A stretch of 64,000 nucleotides of DNA, taken from NCBI GenBank assembly GCA_963741845.1, contig CAVUJV010000031.1, positions 65,599 to 129,598 of the forward strand. The letters run 5' to 3'. Origin of the DNA: Roseiarcus sp963741845. GTDB lineage: Bacteria > Pseudomonadota > Alphaproteobacteria > Rhizobiales > Beijerinckiaceae. Within the stretch, counting starts at the first letter, position 1, and every line of letters starts with the position of its first letter. The position numbers and the translations under genes were made by a program. The notes beneath the pieces were generated by a model. That model did not search any database, was not told where the DNA came from, and saw only the letters and a program-made list of their open reading frames with translations. Below, piece after piece: positions 8,642-16,701 of this stretch.

Positions 8642-10327
8642 ATGCAGACGATCGTAGACGCGCGCTTTGCATCCCTCCCGGCGGCTCCGCGCCGCTCGCG
8701 GACGGGCCAAGCCTCGCCGCTTTTGTTCCGCCACGCATATCGCGTCGCGCTCGCGCTGCTCGCGCTCATGGCCGGTCTCATCCTTTCGTTCGCGGTGCGC
8801 GCCGCTTCGCTCGACGACACGCTCGCGCTCTTTCTTGAGAACAAGTACCCGCAGATGGAAAAGGCGGTCGCGCAGCTCGCCGCCGACGCGCCGCCGCAAG
8901 CCTCGGCCATCCTCGACGCGCTCGACAACAATCGGCTGTTCGTCGATCCGGCGTCGCATGCCGTCCTCTACAAGACCACGGACGGAAAACTGCTCGACGC
9001 GAAATCCGCGCAGCCTTTTGCCGGAAGCGAGGACGATCTCAAGAAGGTGCGCATCAACAATGCGATCCGCGCTGCGATCGATGCGGCGCTGGGCGCGCTT
9101 ACGCTCTCCAACCCCGATCCCGAGAAGCGACTGGCGGCCGCGGGCGACGTCTTCAAGACCCACGACCCGAAAGCGCTGCCTGCGATCGAAGCGCAACTCA
9201 CGAAAGAGAAGGATCCGCGCGTCCTCGCGGCGCTTCAGCTCGCGCGCGCCGCCGTCATCGTGACGACGGACAGCCCATCGACCAGCGACAAGATCGCGGC
9301 GATCGAGATCCTGAAGGCCCGCGGCGATCAGGACGCGCTGAGCCTCATCGACCAGGCGGCCCAGAAGACGACCGATCCCCAGGTCAAGGCGGAGGCCAAT
9401 TCGGCCCTGTCGTCGATCCGGACGACGCTCGCGCTCTGGAGCGTCGTCCAGAACCTCTGGTATGGCCTTTCCGCTTCGTCGGTGCTGCTGCTCGCGGCGA
9501 TCGGTCTCGCCATTACGTTCGGCGTGATGGGCGTCATCAACATGGCGCATGGCGAGATGGTGATGCTCGGCGCCTATACGACCTATGTCGTCCAGCTCGT
9601 GCTTCCGCCCTGGCTGCAGAACTGGTCGCTCGCCTTTGCCATTCCGATGGCTTTCGTGGTCGCGGCGATCGTCGGCATCGCGATCGAGCGCCTGATCATT
9701 CGCTATCTGTACACCCGCCCCCTCGAAACGCTGCTGGCGACCTGGGGCGTCTCGCTCATTCTTCAGCAGGCGGTGCGCAGCATCTTTGGTCCGAACAATC
9801 GTCAGGTCACCAATCCGCCCTTCATGTCGGGCGCTCTCCATCTCGGAGGGCTGGAGATCACGACGAACCGGCTCTGGATCATCGTGCTCGCCATCCTCGT
9901 TTTCGTCGGCCTTCAGCTCGTATTGCGCGCCACGCCCTTCGGGCTTCGGATGCGCGCGGTCACGCAGAACCGCCGCATGGCCGCGGCGATGGGGATTTCG
10001 ACCGCCCGCATCGACATGCTGGCTTTCGGGCTCGGCTCGGGCGTCGCGGGCATCGCCGGCGTTGCGCTGTCGCAGATCGACAATGTCTCGCCCAATCTCG
10101 GCCAGGGCTACATCATCGACAGTTTCATGGTCGTGGTGTTCGGCGGCGTCGGCAATCTCTGGGGCACCGCGCTCGGCGCGCTGATGATCGGCGCCGCCAA
10201 CAAGATCCTGGAGCCGCTCATCGGCGCCGTGCAGGGCCAGATCGTGCTGCTCGTCATCATCATTCTCTTCATCCAGAAACGGCCGCGCGGCATGTTCGCG
10301 CTCAAGGGCCGGGCGGTGGAAGCATGA
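8642..10327 (+). CDS. urtB: Urea ABC transporter permease UrtB
   Basis: 561 residues: an N-terminal hydrophobic segment (about 35-55), a long non-membrane region (about 60-265) characteristic of UrtB, then a LivH-type permease with about eight helices. This begins near WYGLSASSVLLLAAIGLAIT and contains the conserved GVMGVINMAHGEMVMLGAY loop. It forms the membrane channel with UrtC. The ATG at 8642 is upstream of the hydrophobic segment; ATG 8768 inside it is an alternative. It overlaps urtC by the ATGA arrangement. Confidence 0.93.
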   Translation: MQTIVDARFASLPAAPRRSRTGQASPLLFRHAYRVALALLALMAGLILSFAVRAASLDDTLALFLENKYPQMEKAVAQLAADAPPQASAILDALDNNRLFVDPASHAVLYKTTDGKLLDAKSAQPFAGSEDDLKKVRINNAIRAAIDAALGALTLSNPDPEKRLAAAGDVFKTHDPKALPAIEAQLTKEKDPRVLAALQLARAAVIVTTDSPSTSDKIAAIEILKARGDQDALSLIDQAAQKTTDPQVKAEANSALSSIRTTLALWSVVQNLWYGLSASSVLLLAAIGLAITFGVMGVINMAHGEMVMLGAYTTYVVQLVLPPWLQNWSLAFAIPMAFVVAAIVGIAIERLIIRYLYTRPLETLLATWGVSLILQQAVRSIFGPNNRQVTNPPFMSGALHLGGLEITTNRLWIIVLAILVFVGLQLVLRATPFGLRMRAVTQNRRMAAAMGISTARIDMLAFGLGSGVAGIAGVALSQIDNVSPNLGQGYIIDSFMVVVFGGVGNLWGTALGALMIGAANKILEPLIGAVQGQIVLLVIIILFIQKRPRGMFALKGRAVEA

Positions 10328-11451
10328 GCCCGCAACTCGACCGCATCGGCTTCCTCTTCGTCGTCCTCCTTGCGGCCGCGGCGGTCGTCGTGCCGGTCCT
10401 GTCGCTTGCGACGCCGCCAAGCTCGCCTTTCAACATCCCGCCCTATCTGGTGCAGCTTTTCGGCAAATATCTCTGCTATGCGATCCTCGCGGTCGCGCTC
10501 GATCTCGTCTGGGGCTATTGCGGGATCCTGTCGCTCGGCCACGGCGCCTTCTTCGCGCTCGGCGGCTATGCGATGGGCATGTATCTGATGCGCCAGATCG
10601 GCGCGCGCGGCGTCTACGCCAATCCGATCCTGCCTGACTTCATGGTCTTCCTGAACTGGAAGGCGCTGCCGGTGAGTTGGTGGGGCTTCAACTGGTTCCC
10701 CTACGCCATGCTGATGGTCCTGCTCGTTCCCGGGCTTCTCGCGCTCGCTTTCGGCTGGTTCGCCTTCCGCTCGCGCGTCACCGGCGTCTATCTGTCGATC
10801 ATCACGCAGGCGATGACATTCGCGCTCTTCAAGGAGTTCTTCCGCAACGATTTCGGCTTCGGCGGCAACAATGGCCTGACCGACTTCAAGGACCTGCTCG
10901 GCTTCTCGCTGCAATCGCCGGCCACGAGGGCCGCGCTTTTCTCGGCAAGCGCCATCGGCCTGATCATCGCCTATTGGGTTGCGCGCTCGATCATCGGCTC
11001 CAAATACGGCAAGGCGCTGATGGCGGTGCGCGACGCCGAAAGCCGGATGCGCTTCCTGGGCTATCGGGTCGAGAACTACAAGCTCTTCGCCTTCGTCGTG
11101 TCCGCCGTGATGGCGGGCGTGGCCGGGGCGCTCTATGTGCCGCAGGTCGGCATCATCAACCCGGGCGAATTCGCGCCCGCCAATTCGATCGAGGCGGCCA
11201 TCTGGGTCGCGGTCGGCGGGCGGGGGACGCTGGTCGGCGCGGCCATCGGCGCCATCGCCGTCAATTTCGCCAAGACCTACTTTACCGGCGCCTTTCCCGA
11301 ATACTGGCTTTACGGGCTTGGCGGCCTGTTCGTCCTCGTCACGCTCTTCCTGCCGAGGGGCCTGCTTGGGCTTGTGCTCCGTCCGCCGCGCGAACCGGCG
11401 CCGAAGACGCAGACGCCGGCGGTGGCCATCGAGGAAGGGGCCGATCCATGA
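10324..11451 (+). CDS. urtC: Urea ABC transporter permease UrtC
   Basis: 375-residue LivM-type permease with about ten hydrophobic helices. The conserved permease segments DLVWGYCGILSLGHGAFFAL (about 60-79) and FFRNDFGFGGNNGLTDF (about 174-190) are typical for UrtC. The start codon overlaps the urtB stop and its own stop overlaps the urtD start (ATGA), so the genes are translationally coupled. Partner of UrtB in the inner membrane. Confidence 0.94.
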   Translation: MSPQLDRIGFLFVVLLAAAAVVVPVLSLATPPSSPFNIPPYLVQLFGKYLCYAILAVALDLVWGYCGILSLGHGAFFALGGYAMGMYLMRQIGARGVYANPILPDFMVFLNWKALPVSWWGFNWFPYAMLMVLLVPGLLALAFGWFAFRSRVTGVYLSIITQAMTFALFKEFFRNDFGFGGNNGLTDFKDLLGFSLQSPATRAALFSASAIGLIIAYWVARSIIGSKYGKALMAVRDAESRMRFLGYRVENYKLFAFVVSAVMAGVAGALYVPQVGIINPGEFAPANSIEAAIWVAVGGRGTLVGAAIGAIAVNFAKTYFTGAFPEYWLYGLGGLFVLVTLFLPRGLLGLVLRPPREPAPKTQTPAVAIEEGADP

Positions 11452-12218
11452 CCCTCGCGGACTCCAGCAACCCGACGCTGACCTCGTCGCTGCTCTATCT
11501 CGACGGCGTCAGCGTCTCGTTCGACGGATACAAGGCGCTGCGCGGCCTCTCGCTCGTTCTTGCGCCCGGAGAGATGCGCGCGATCATCGGCCCGAACGGC
11601 GCCGGCAAGACCACCATGATGGACGTCATCACCGGCAAGACTCGCCCCGACGAGGGCGACGCGATGTTCGGCGGCAAATACGATCTCACCAAGCTCGACG
11701 AAGCCGAGATCGCGACGCTCGGGATTGGACGCAAGTTCCAGAAGCCGACGGTTTTCGAGAACCATACGGTCGAGGACAATCTGCTGCTCGCGACGAAGGC
11801 GCCGCGCGGGGTCTATGCGACGCTTTTTGCGCGCGAGGACGCGGGCGTGCGCGCGACCATTGACCGCATCCTCGTCACGACCCGTCTCAAGGATCATCGC
11901 GAGCGCGTCGCGGGCTCGCTGTCGCATGGGCAGAAACAGTGGCTCGAGATCGGCATGCTGCTCGCCCAGGACCCGAAGCTTCTTCTGGTCGACGAGCCGG
12001 TCGCGGGCATGACCGACGCCGAGACCACCGCGACCGCGGAGCTTTTGCGCGATATCGCGCGCGACCATTCGGTCGTCGTGGTCGAGCACGACATGACCTT
12101 CGTTCGTGAGCTCGGCGTGAAGGTGACCTGCCTGCACGAGGGCTCGGTGCTGGCGGAAGGCACGCTCGATCAGGTGAGCGCCGATCCGCGCGTCGTCGAA
12201 GTCTATCTGGGACGATGA
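11448..12218 (+). CDS. urtD: Urea ABC transporter ATPase UrtD
   Basis: 256 residues from ATG 11448, which overlaps the urtC stop. A longer open frame upstream lies inside urtC and is rejected. Walker A GPNGAGKTT (about 46-54), a degenerate signature LSHGQKQWLEIG instead of LSGGQ, as is usual for LivG/UrtD proteins, Walker B LLLVDEP and switch histidine in VVVEHD. It hydrolyses ATP on the cytoplasmic face together with UrtE. Confidence 0.94.
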   Translation: MTLADSSNPTLTSSLLYLDGVSVSFDGYKALRGLSLVLAPGEMRAIIGPNGAGKTTMMDVITGKTRPDEGDAMFGGKYDLTKLDEAEIATLGIGRKFQKPTVFENHTVEDNLLLATKAPRGVYATLFAREDAGVRATIDRILVTTRLKDHRERVAGSLSHGQKQWLEIGMLLAQDPKLLLVDEPVAGMTDAETTATAELLRDIARDHSVVVVEHDMTFVRELGVKVTCLHEGSVLAEGTLDQVSADPRVVEVYLGR

Positions 12219-12222
12219 GGGC

Positions 12223-12918
12223 ATGCTGACCGTCGACCGCATCGACCTTTTCTATGGCGCCGCGCAGGCGCTCCGCTCCGTCTCGATCAAGGCTCAGACC
12301 GGGCGCATTCTCACGGTCCTCGGCCGCAACGGCGTCGGCAAGTCCTCCCTGCTTCGCGCCATCGTCGGCCAGCACATGGTCGCCTCCGGCTCGATCCGCT
12401 GGAACAACGAGGACATGACCCGGACGCCGTCTCACCTGCGCGCGAAGGCGGGCATCGGCTATGTGCCGCAGGGCCGCGAGATTTTTCCGCTGCTTACCGT
12501 GCGCGAGAATCTCATGACGGGATTTGCGACGCGGCCGCGCAACGACCGCAGGATCGACGACGAGATCTTTTCGCTCTTTCCCGTGCTCAGCGACATGCTC
12601 GGCCGGCGCGGCGGCGACCTCTCCGGCGGCCAGCAGCAGCAGCTCGCCATCGCCCGCGCGCTGGTGACGAAGCCGAAGCTTCTGGTGCTCGACGAACCGA
12701 CCGAGGGGATCCAGCCCTCGATCATCAAGGATATCGGCCGCGCGCTCATCCATCTGCGCAAGAGGGGCGACATGGCGATCCTCGTTGTCGAGCAATATTT
12801 CGAATGGGCGCGCGACATCGCCGACGACTACGCGGTGATGGATCGCGGCGCGATCGTCCTTGCCGGCACGCGCGCGGAGATGAACGAAGAGGAAGTGCGC
12901 GGCCGGATGACTGTCTGA
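12223..12918 (+). CDS. urtE: Urea ABC transporter ATPase UrtE
   Basis: 231 residues, starting four bases after the urtD stop. Walker A GRNGVGKSS, Q-loop in YVPQGREIFPLLTV, canonical signature LSGGQQQQLAIARAL, Walker B LLVLDEPTEGIQPS and VVEQYFEWA. The EGIQPS stretch after Walker B is characteristic of UrtE. Last gene of the operon; no urease or other nitrogen gene follows in this window. Confidence 0.94.
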   Translation: MLTVDRIDLFYGAAQALRSVSIKAQTGRILTVLGRNGVGKSSLLRAIVGQHMVASGSIRWNNEDMTRTPSHLRAKAGIGYVPQGREIFPLLTVRENLMTGFATRPRNDRRIDDEIFSLFPVLSDMLGRRGGDLSGGQQQQLAIARALVTKPKLLVLDEPTEGIQPSIIKDIGRALIHLRKRGDMAILVVEQYFEWARDIADDYAVMDRGAIVLAGTRAEMNEEEVRGRMTV

Positions 12919-13453
12919 CGCTCGGCGGCATGGCGTGGCCGCTCGCAGACGTCGCGGATCGTTCTCTCCGGCTTCGTCCCGGAGACCAAAGGAATAGCAA
13001 CGTCTGGCGGTGGGCTTCCGACCAAATGGCGCCTACCGCGTCGGCTGTCGGTCGAGGGCGAGACGGATTGAACTCGACAAGCTCGGCCATGACCCTGTTC
13101 CTGACAGTGCGGAACTCGCGACAAATTAATTCCGAAAAACGGAATTTTGTGCTAAGAAAAAATCCGAGGCTGGCAGGGCTGACGGCGCGGGATGGCGATG
13201 AAAAAATGTGAAGAATATTCGCATCTTCGGGACGCGACGCGCGGAGCAAAATCGGCGGCTTTTTGCGCTCAAAGCGGCGAGCCGGAAGCAAATGTCAGCG
13301 CAACCCCTTGAAAAACCTCAAAACGCGGAAGGAAATGGCTCGAATTTCGGCTGTTTTTCGCGCGCAATTGCCTGCAGAACGCGCGAAAATGGCCCGAAAA
13401 CGACGCCATTCGACGTCAGGCTGCGCAAATTCGCGTCATTTTTGATGTGCGGC
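12919..13453. other. Intergenic region holding one copy of a dispersed repeat
   Basis: 535 bp between the end of urtE and the convergent end of the amino-acid ABC ATPase gene. I find no credible gene; the open frames lack a ribosome-binding site and show no family pattern. It contains A-rich stretches near 13130-13170 and the repeat copy at 13281-13362 described separately. Confidence 0.5.
13281..13362. repeat. Dispersed intergenic repeat, copy A
   Basis: An 82-bp segment that aligns without gaps to 39427-39508 at roughly 80% identity by eye. Exact shared cores are AAATGTCAGCGCAA and CGCGGAAGGAAATGGC. Both copies sit in gene-free DNA just past the 3' end of a minus-strand gene. It could be a lineage-specific intergenic repeat or a conserved structured RNA; no clear hairpin is visible. 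Confidence 0.65.
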
Positions 13454-14230
13454 TCAGCCCCGCTCCTTCGAAATGAACTGCCGGAACCGCTCGGACCTGG
13501 CGCCGGAGAAAAGCTCTTCCGGCGGGCCCTCGGCCTCGACGAGACCCTTGTGCAGGAACATCACGTGGCTCGAGACGTCGCGCGCGAAGTTCATCTCATG
13601 CGTGACCACCAGCATGGTGCGCCCCTCCTCGGCGAGCGAGCGCATGACGCGCAGAACCTCGCCGACGAGTTCGGGATCGAGGGCCGAGGTCGGCTCGTCG
13701 AACAGCATCACCTTCGGGCGCATGGCCAGCGCCCGGGCGATGGCCGCGCGCTGCTGCTGGCCGCCGGAGAGATGGGCGGGATAATAGTTCCAGCGGTCGG
13801 CGATGCCGACCTTCGCGAGCAGGGCCTTCGCCTCTTCGACGCATTCCTTGCGCGGCCGCTTCTGCACGTGGATGGGCGCCTCGATGAGGTTTTCGAGCAC
13901 CGTGAGATGGGACCAGAGATTGAAGCTCTGGAACACCATGCCGAGTTCCGAGCGGATGCGGTCGACCTGCCGGCGGTCGGCGGGCTCGGCCGTTCCGTCG
14001 CGCCGCTGGCGCATTTTGATCGTCTCGCCCGCAACGGTGACGACGCCGGAATCGGGCGTCTCCAGGAGATTGATGCAGCGCAGGAACGTGCTCTTGCCCG
14101 AACCCGACGAGCCAAGGATCGAGATCACGTCTCCGTCGTTCGCGGTCAGCGATATGCCGCGCAGGACTTCGAGCTGGCCGAAGCGCTTGCACATGTTCTC
14201 GACGGTGAGCGCGGGCGTTTCGGCGGGCAT
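13454..14230 (-). CDS. Polar amino-acid ABC transporter ATPase (HisP/OccP type)
   Basis: 258 residues from ATG 14230 (GGGAAAGG lies upstream). Walker A GSSGSGKSTFLRCINLLE, Q-loop VFQSFNLWSHLTVLEN, signature LSGGQQQRAAIARALAM, Walker B VMLFDEPTSALDPELVGEVL and the His switch VVTHEMNFAR. This set is diagnostic for HisP/GlnQ-group ATPases that energise uptake of basic or other polar amino acids and opines. It is the last gene of the four-gene minus-strand operon 16564-13454, 14 bp after the HisM-like permease. A GTG at 14248 is an alternative start. Confidence 0.9.
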   Translation of the reverse strand: MPAETPALTVENMCKRFGQLEVLRGISLTANDGDVISILGSSGSGKSTFLRCINLLETPDSGVVTVAGETIKMRQRRDGTAEPADRRQVDRIRSELGMVFQSFNLWSHLTVLENLIEAPIHVQKRPRKECVEEAKALLAKVGIADRWNYYPAHLSGGQQQRAAIARALAMRPKVMLFDEPTSALDPELVGEVLRVMRSLAEEGRTMLVVTHEMNFARDVSSHVMFLHKGLVEAEGPPEELFSGARSERFRQFISKERG

Positions 14231-14244
14231 GGAGGCCTTTCCCT

Positions 14245-14937
14245 TCACCTCGGCCGCGCGCGCAGATGCGGCGAGACATAATGTTCGAGCGCGAGGAACC
14301 CGGCGCCGATGATGTAATTGACGACGAAATAGATCGCGCCCGCAAGGATCAGCGGCAGGTAGGTGACGAGCGTGTCGTTGCGGATCTTGAGCGCGACGCT
14401 CATGACGTCCCAGAGCGTGATGAGCGAGACCAGCGCAGTGGCCTTCACCATCGAGATCATTTCGGTCGAATAGGCCGGCAGGGCGTGGCGCATCGCGATC
14501 GGGAAGATGATCCGGCGGAACATGACGAGACCCGACATTCCGCAGGCGCGCGCGGCCTCGACCTGCCCCGCGGGAACGGCGAGCAGCGCCCCGCGGAAGA
14601 TCTCCGACTGATAGCCCGCGGTGCAGAGGCCGAGAGACAGGACCGCGCAGTTGAAGGACTCGCGCAGGAATGGCCAGAAGAGGCTCGCGCGCACCGCGGG
14701 CAGCGACGCAAGCCCGTAGTAGACGATGAAGAGCTGAATGAGCAGCGGCGTGCCGCGAAAGATCACGACATAGGCGCGCGCGATCCATTCGAGCGGCTTG
14801 ACGCCGCTCACCCGCATCCACGTCACTCCGGCCGCGACAAGGCCGCCGAGCACGACGGAGAAGAACCAGACGGAGAGCGTCAGCGGCAGGGCCGCGAGAA
14901 GACGGAGGAATGTTTTCGAGATGAAGTCGAGGTCCAT
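14245..14937 (-). CDS. Amino-acid ABC permease, HisM/ArtM type
   Basis: 230 residues with about five transmembrane helices. The segment AYVVIFRGTPLLIQLFIVYY (about 55-74) is the HEQQ/HAAP-family permease signature, and the EAA loop reads EAARACGMSGLVMFRRIIFP. One of two permeases of the operon; forms a heterodimer with the 14943-15659 product in the inner membrane. Confidence 0.9.
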   Translation of the reverse strand: MDLDFISKTFLRLLAALPLTLSVWFFSVVLGGLVAAGVTWMRVSGVKPLEWIARAYVVIFRGTPLLIQLFIVYYGLASLPAVRASLFWPFLRESFNCAVLSLGLCTAGYQSEIFRGALLAVPAGQVEAARACGMSGLVMFRRIIFPIAMRHALPAYSTEMISMVKATALVSLITLWDVMSVALKIRNDTLVTYLPLILAGAIYFVVNYIIGAGFLALEHYVSPHLRARPR

Positions 14938-14942
14938 GGCCG

Positions 14943-15659
14943 CTATCCCGCTGCGCGGCGCATGCCGCGGGTCGCGCGCGCCTCCGCGACGTCGAAGACG
15001 CGCGTCGTGATGAGCGTCATGACAAGATAGAGCACGGCGCCGCCGAGATAGAAGGCGAAGGGCCGGTGGGTCGAGCCCGCGCCGACCTGACTTATACGCA
15101 TGAGCTCGGTGAGCCCGGTCACCGAGATCAGCGAGGAGTCCTTGAGCGCGACCTGCCAGAGGTTGCCGAGGCCCGGCAGGGCGAAGCGCAGCACCTGAGG
15201 CAGGATGATGCGCCGGGCCATGAGCCAGCGGTTCATGCCCACGCTGACCGCGGCCTCGAGCTCGCCCCTCGCGATCGCGAGATAGGCGGCGCGATAGACC
15301 TCAGCCTGATAGGCGCCGGAGATGACGCCGACCGCGAGCGCGCCCGCCGCGAAGGACGGGACGCCGACAAAGCCTTCGTGGCCGAAGAGCCGGGCGGTCT
15401 CGGTCAGGAGGGTCGAAGTGCCGAAATAAACGAAATAGACGATGAGCAGTTCCGGCAGACCCCGGAACAACGCCGCATAGGCCTGGCCCAGGGCGCCTGC
15501 CAGGCGCGCGCCCGAAAGCCGCGCCCAGGCGACAAGTCCCCCGAGGACCGCCCCGATCAAAAGCCCACAGGCCGAGACGAGAAGCGTCATGGCCGCGCCT
15601 TCGAGGAGCGCGAGCCCCCAACCACCCTCGCCGAAGCCGAAGATTGCGAGATTGCCCAC
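14943..15659 (-). CDS. Amino-acid ABC permease, HisQ/ArtQ type
   Basis: 238 residues with about five helices; LFRGLPELLIVYFVYFGTST is the family signature and EAAVSVGMNRWLMARRIILP the EAA loop that docks on the ATPase. It starts 49 bp after the binding-protein gene and ends five bases before the HisM-like gene start. The HisQ/ArtQ label is by operon order and length. Confidence 0.9.
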   Translation of the reverse strand: MGNLAIFGFGEGGWGLALLEGAAMTLLVSACGLLIGAVLGGLVAWARLSGARLAGALGQAYAALFRGLPELLIVYFVYFGTSTLLTETARLFGHEGFVGVPSFAAGALAVGVISGAYQAEVYRAAYLAIARGELEAAVSVGMNRWLMARRIILPQVLRFALPGLGNLWQVALKDSSLISVTGLTELMRISQVGAGSTHRPFAFYLGGAVLYLVMTLITTRVFDVAEARATRGMRRAAG

Positions 15660-15674
15660 CTAGACCCCCGACTG

Positions 15675-15700
15675 GCGCGCCGCTTCGTGAGGCGGCGCGC
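15675..15700 (-). promoter_or_regulatory. GC-only stem-loop between binding-protein and permease genes
   Basis: Perfect 9-bp stem GCGCGCCGC (15675-15683) / GCGGCGCGC (15692-15700) with an eight-base loop, in the 49-bp gap after the periplasmic binding protein gene and before the first permease. No T-run. By analogy with other binding-protein operons it probably raises the binding-protein to permease ratio. Confidence 0.55.
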
Positions 15701-15708
15701 TCAAGGCC

Positions 15709-16564
15709 TTAGCGGGGGGTCATGTCGACCTTGAACCACTTCTCCGAGAGCTTCTGCACGGTCCCGTCCGCGATGGCTTCGGCAAGCGCTTTGTCGAACC
15801 TGGCGGTCAGGTCGGCGTCGCTCTTGCGGATGCCCATGCCCTCGCCGACGCCGAACACGCCGCCGATGAAGGTCGGGCCGACGATGGCCAGATCCTTGGC
15901 GTCGGGCTTCGAGGCGGTCGCGGCGTTCGTCGGATAGTCGTCGAGCGAGGCGTCGATCCGCCCGGACTTGAGGTCGAGGTCGCGGTCGTCGGTGGTCTTG
16001 TATTCTTTGACGGTCGCGATGTCCTTGAGGTATTTGCTGGCGAAATTGGCGTGCGTCGTCGAGACCTGCACGCCGAGCGTCTTGCCCTTGAGCGCCTCCT
16101 GCACCGACTTGATCGCGGCCTCGCCCTCGGCCGGATCCTTGTCGAGATTGACGAGCTTGCCGGCGTCCTTCGCCTTCGCGAGCGGGCTATCCTTGGGGGC
16201 GAGGAAGGAGCCGGGCGAGGCGGCGTAGGGCGCCGAGAAGTCGATCTCCTTCTTGCGCTCGTCCGTGATCGACATGCCGTCCATGATGACGTCGAACTTG
16301 CCGGCCTTGAGGCCCGGGATCATGCCGTCCCAGTCCTGCGCGATGATCTTGCACTCGAGTCCGGCGCGCTTGCAGACATCCATCGCGAGATCGGGCTCGA
16401 AGCCGACGATCTTGCCGCTCGAAGTCGGTGAGGTTCCAGGGCTCGTAGGCGCCCTCCATGCCGATCACGACGGTCTTCCAGTCCTTCGCGAAAGCAGGCC
16501 CGGCGATGAGCGCCGCGGCGAGCGGCAAGCCCAGCATGGACAATTTGAGGAATTTCGAGCCCAT
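15709..16564 (-). CDS. Polar amino-acid ABC transporter substrate-binding protein (one frameshift)
   Basis: ATG 16564 follows GGAGAG and opens a signal peptide (MGSKFLKLSMLGLPLAAALI..., cleavage after AFA). The mature protein begins DWKTVVIGMEGAYEPWNLTD. The frame breaks near 16422, where an extra base (GACTTCGAG in the coding strand; GACTCGAG restores the frame) interrupts it. Past it the family pattern continues: GFEPDLAMDVCKRAGLECKI and FDVIMDGMSITDERKKEIDF, the SBP_bac_3 (HisJ/ArgT) signature. Corrected length is about 284 residues. It binds a polar, probably basic, amino acid in the periplasm. The rest of the operon is intact, so the shift is more likely sequence error than decay. Confidence 0.85.
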
Positions 16565-16701
16565 CAATCTCTCCGTTGGCTTTCCTAATACTTCTTGCGA
16601 CCCCGCTGAACCCCGCGGCCTACGCCGAGTCATACAGGCCGATCCGCCTGTTGTGAAATTGGGCGTTGCGCAATTTCGACCTCTCCTGCCGCCACGCGCG
16701 C

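Noticed and set aside
8444..10420. Very long minus-strand open frame opposite urtB and neighbours
   Set aside because: Arg/Asp/Glu/His-rich composition typical of the antisense of high-GC genes; urtB is certain on the other strand.
10677..11447. Upstream extension of urtD
   Set aside because: It overlaps urtC in another frame and lacks ABC-ATPase character; ATG 11448 coupled to the urtC stop is the normal start.
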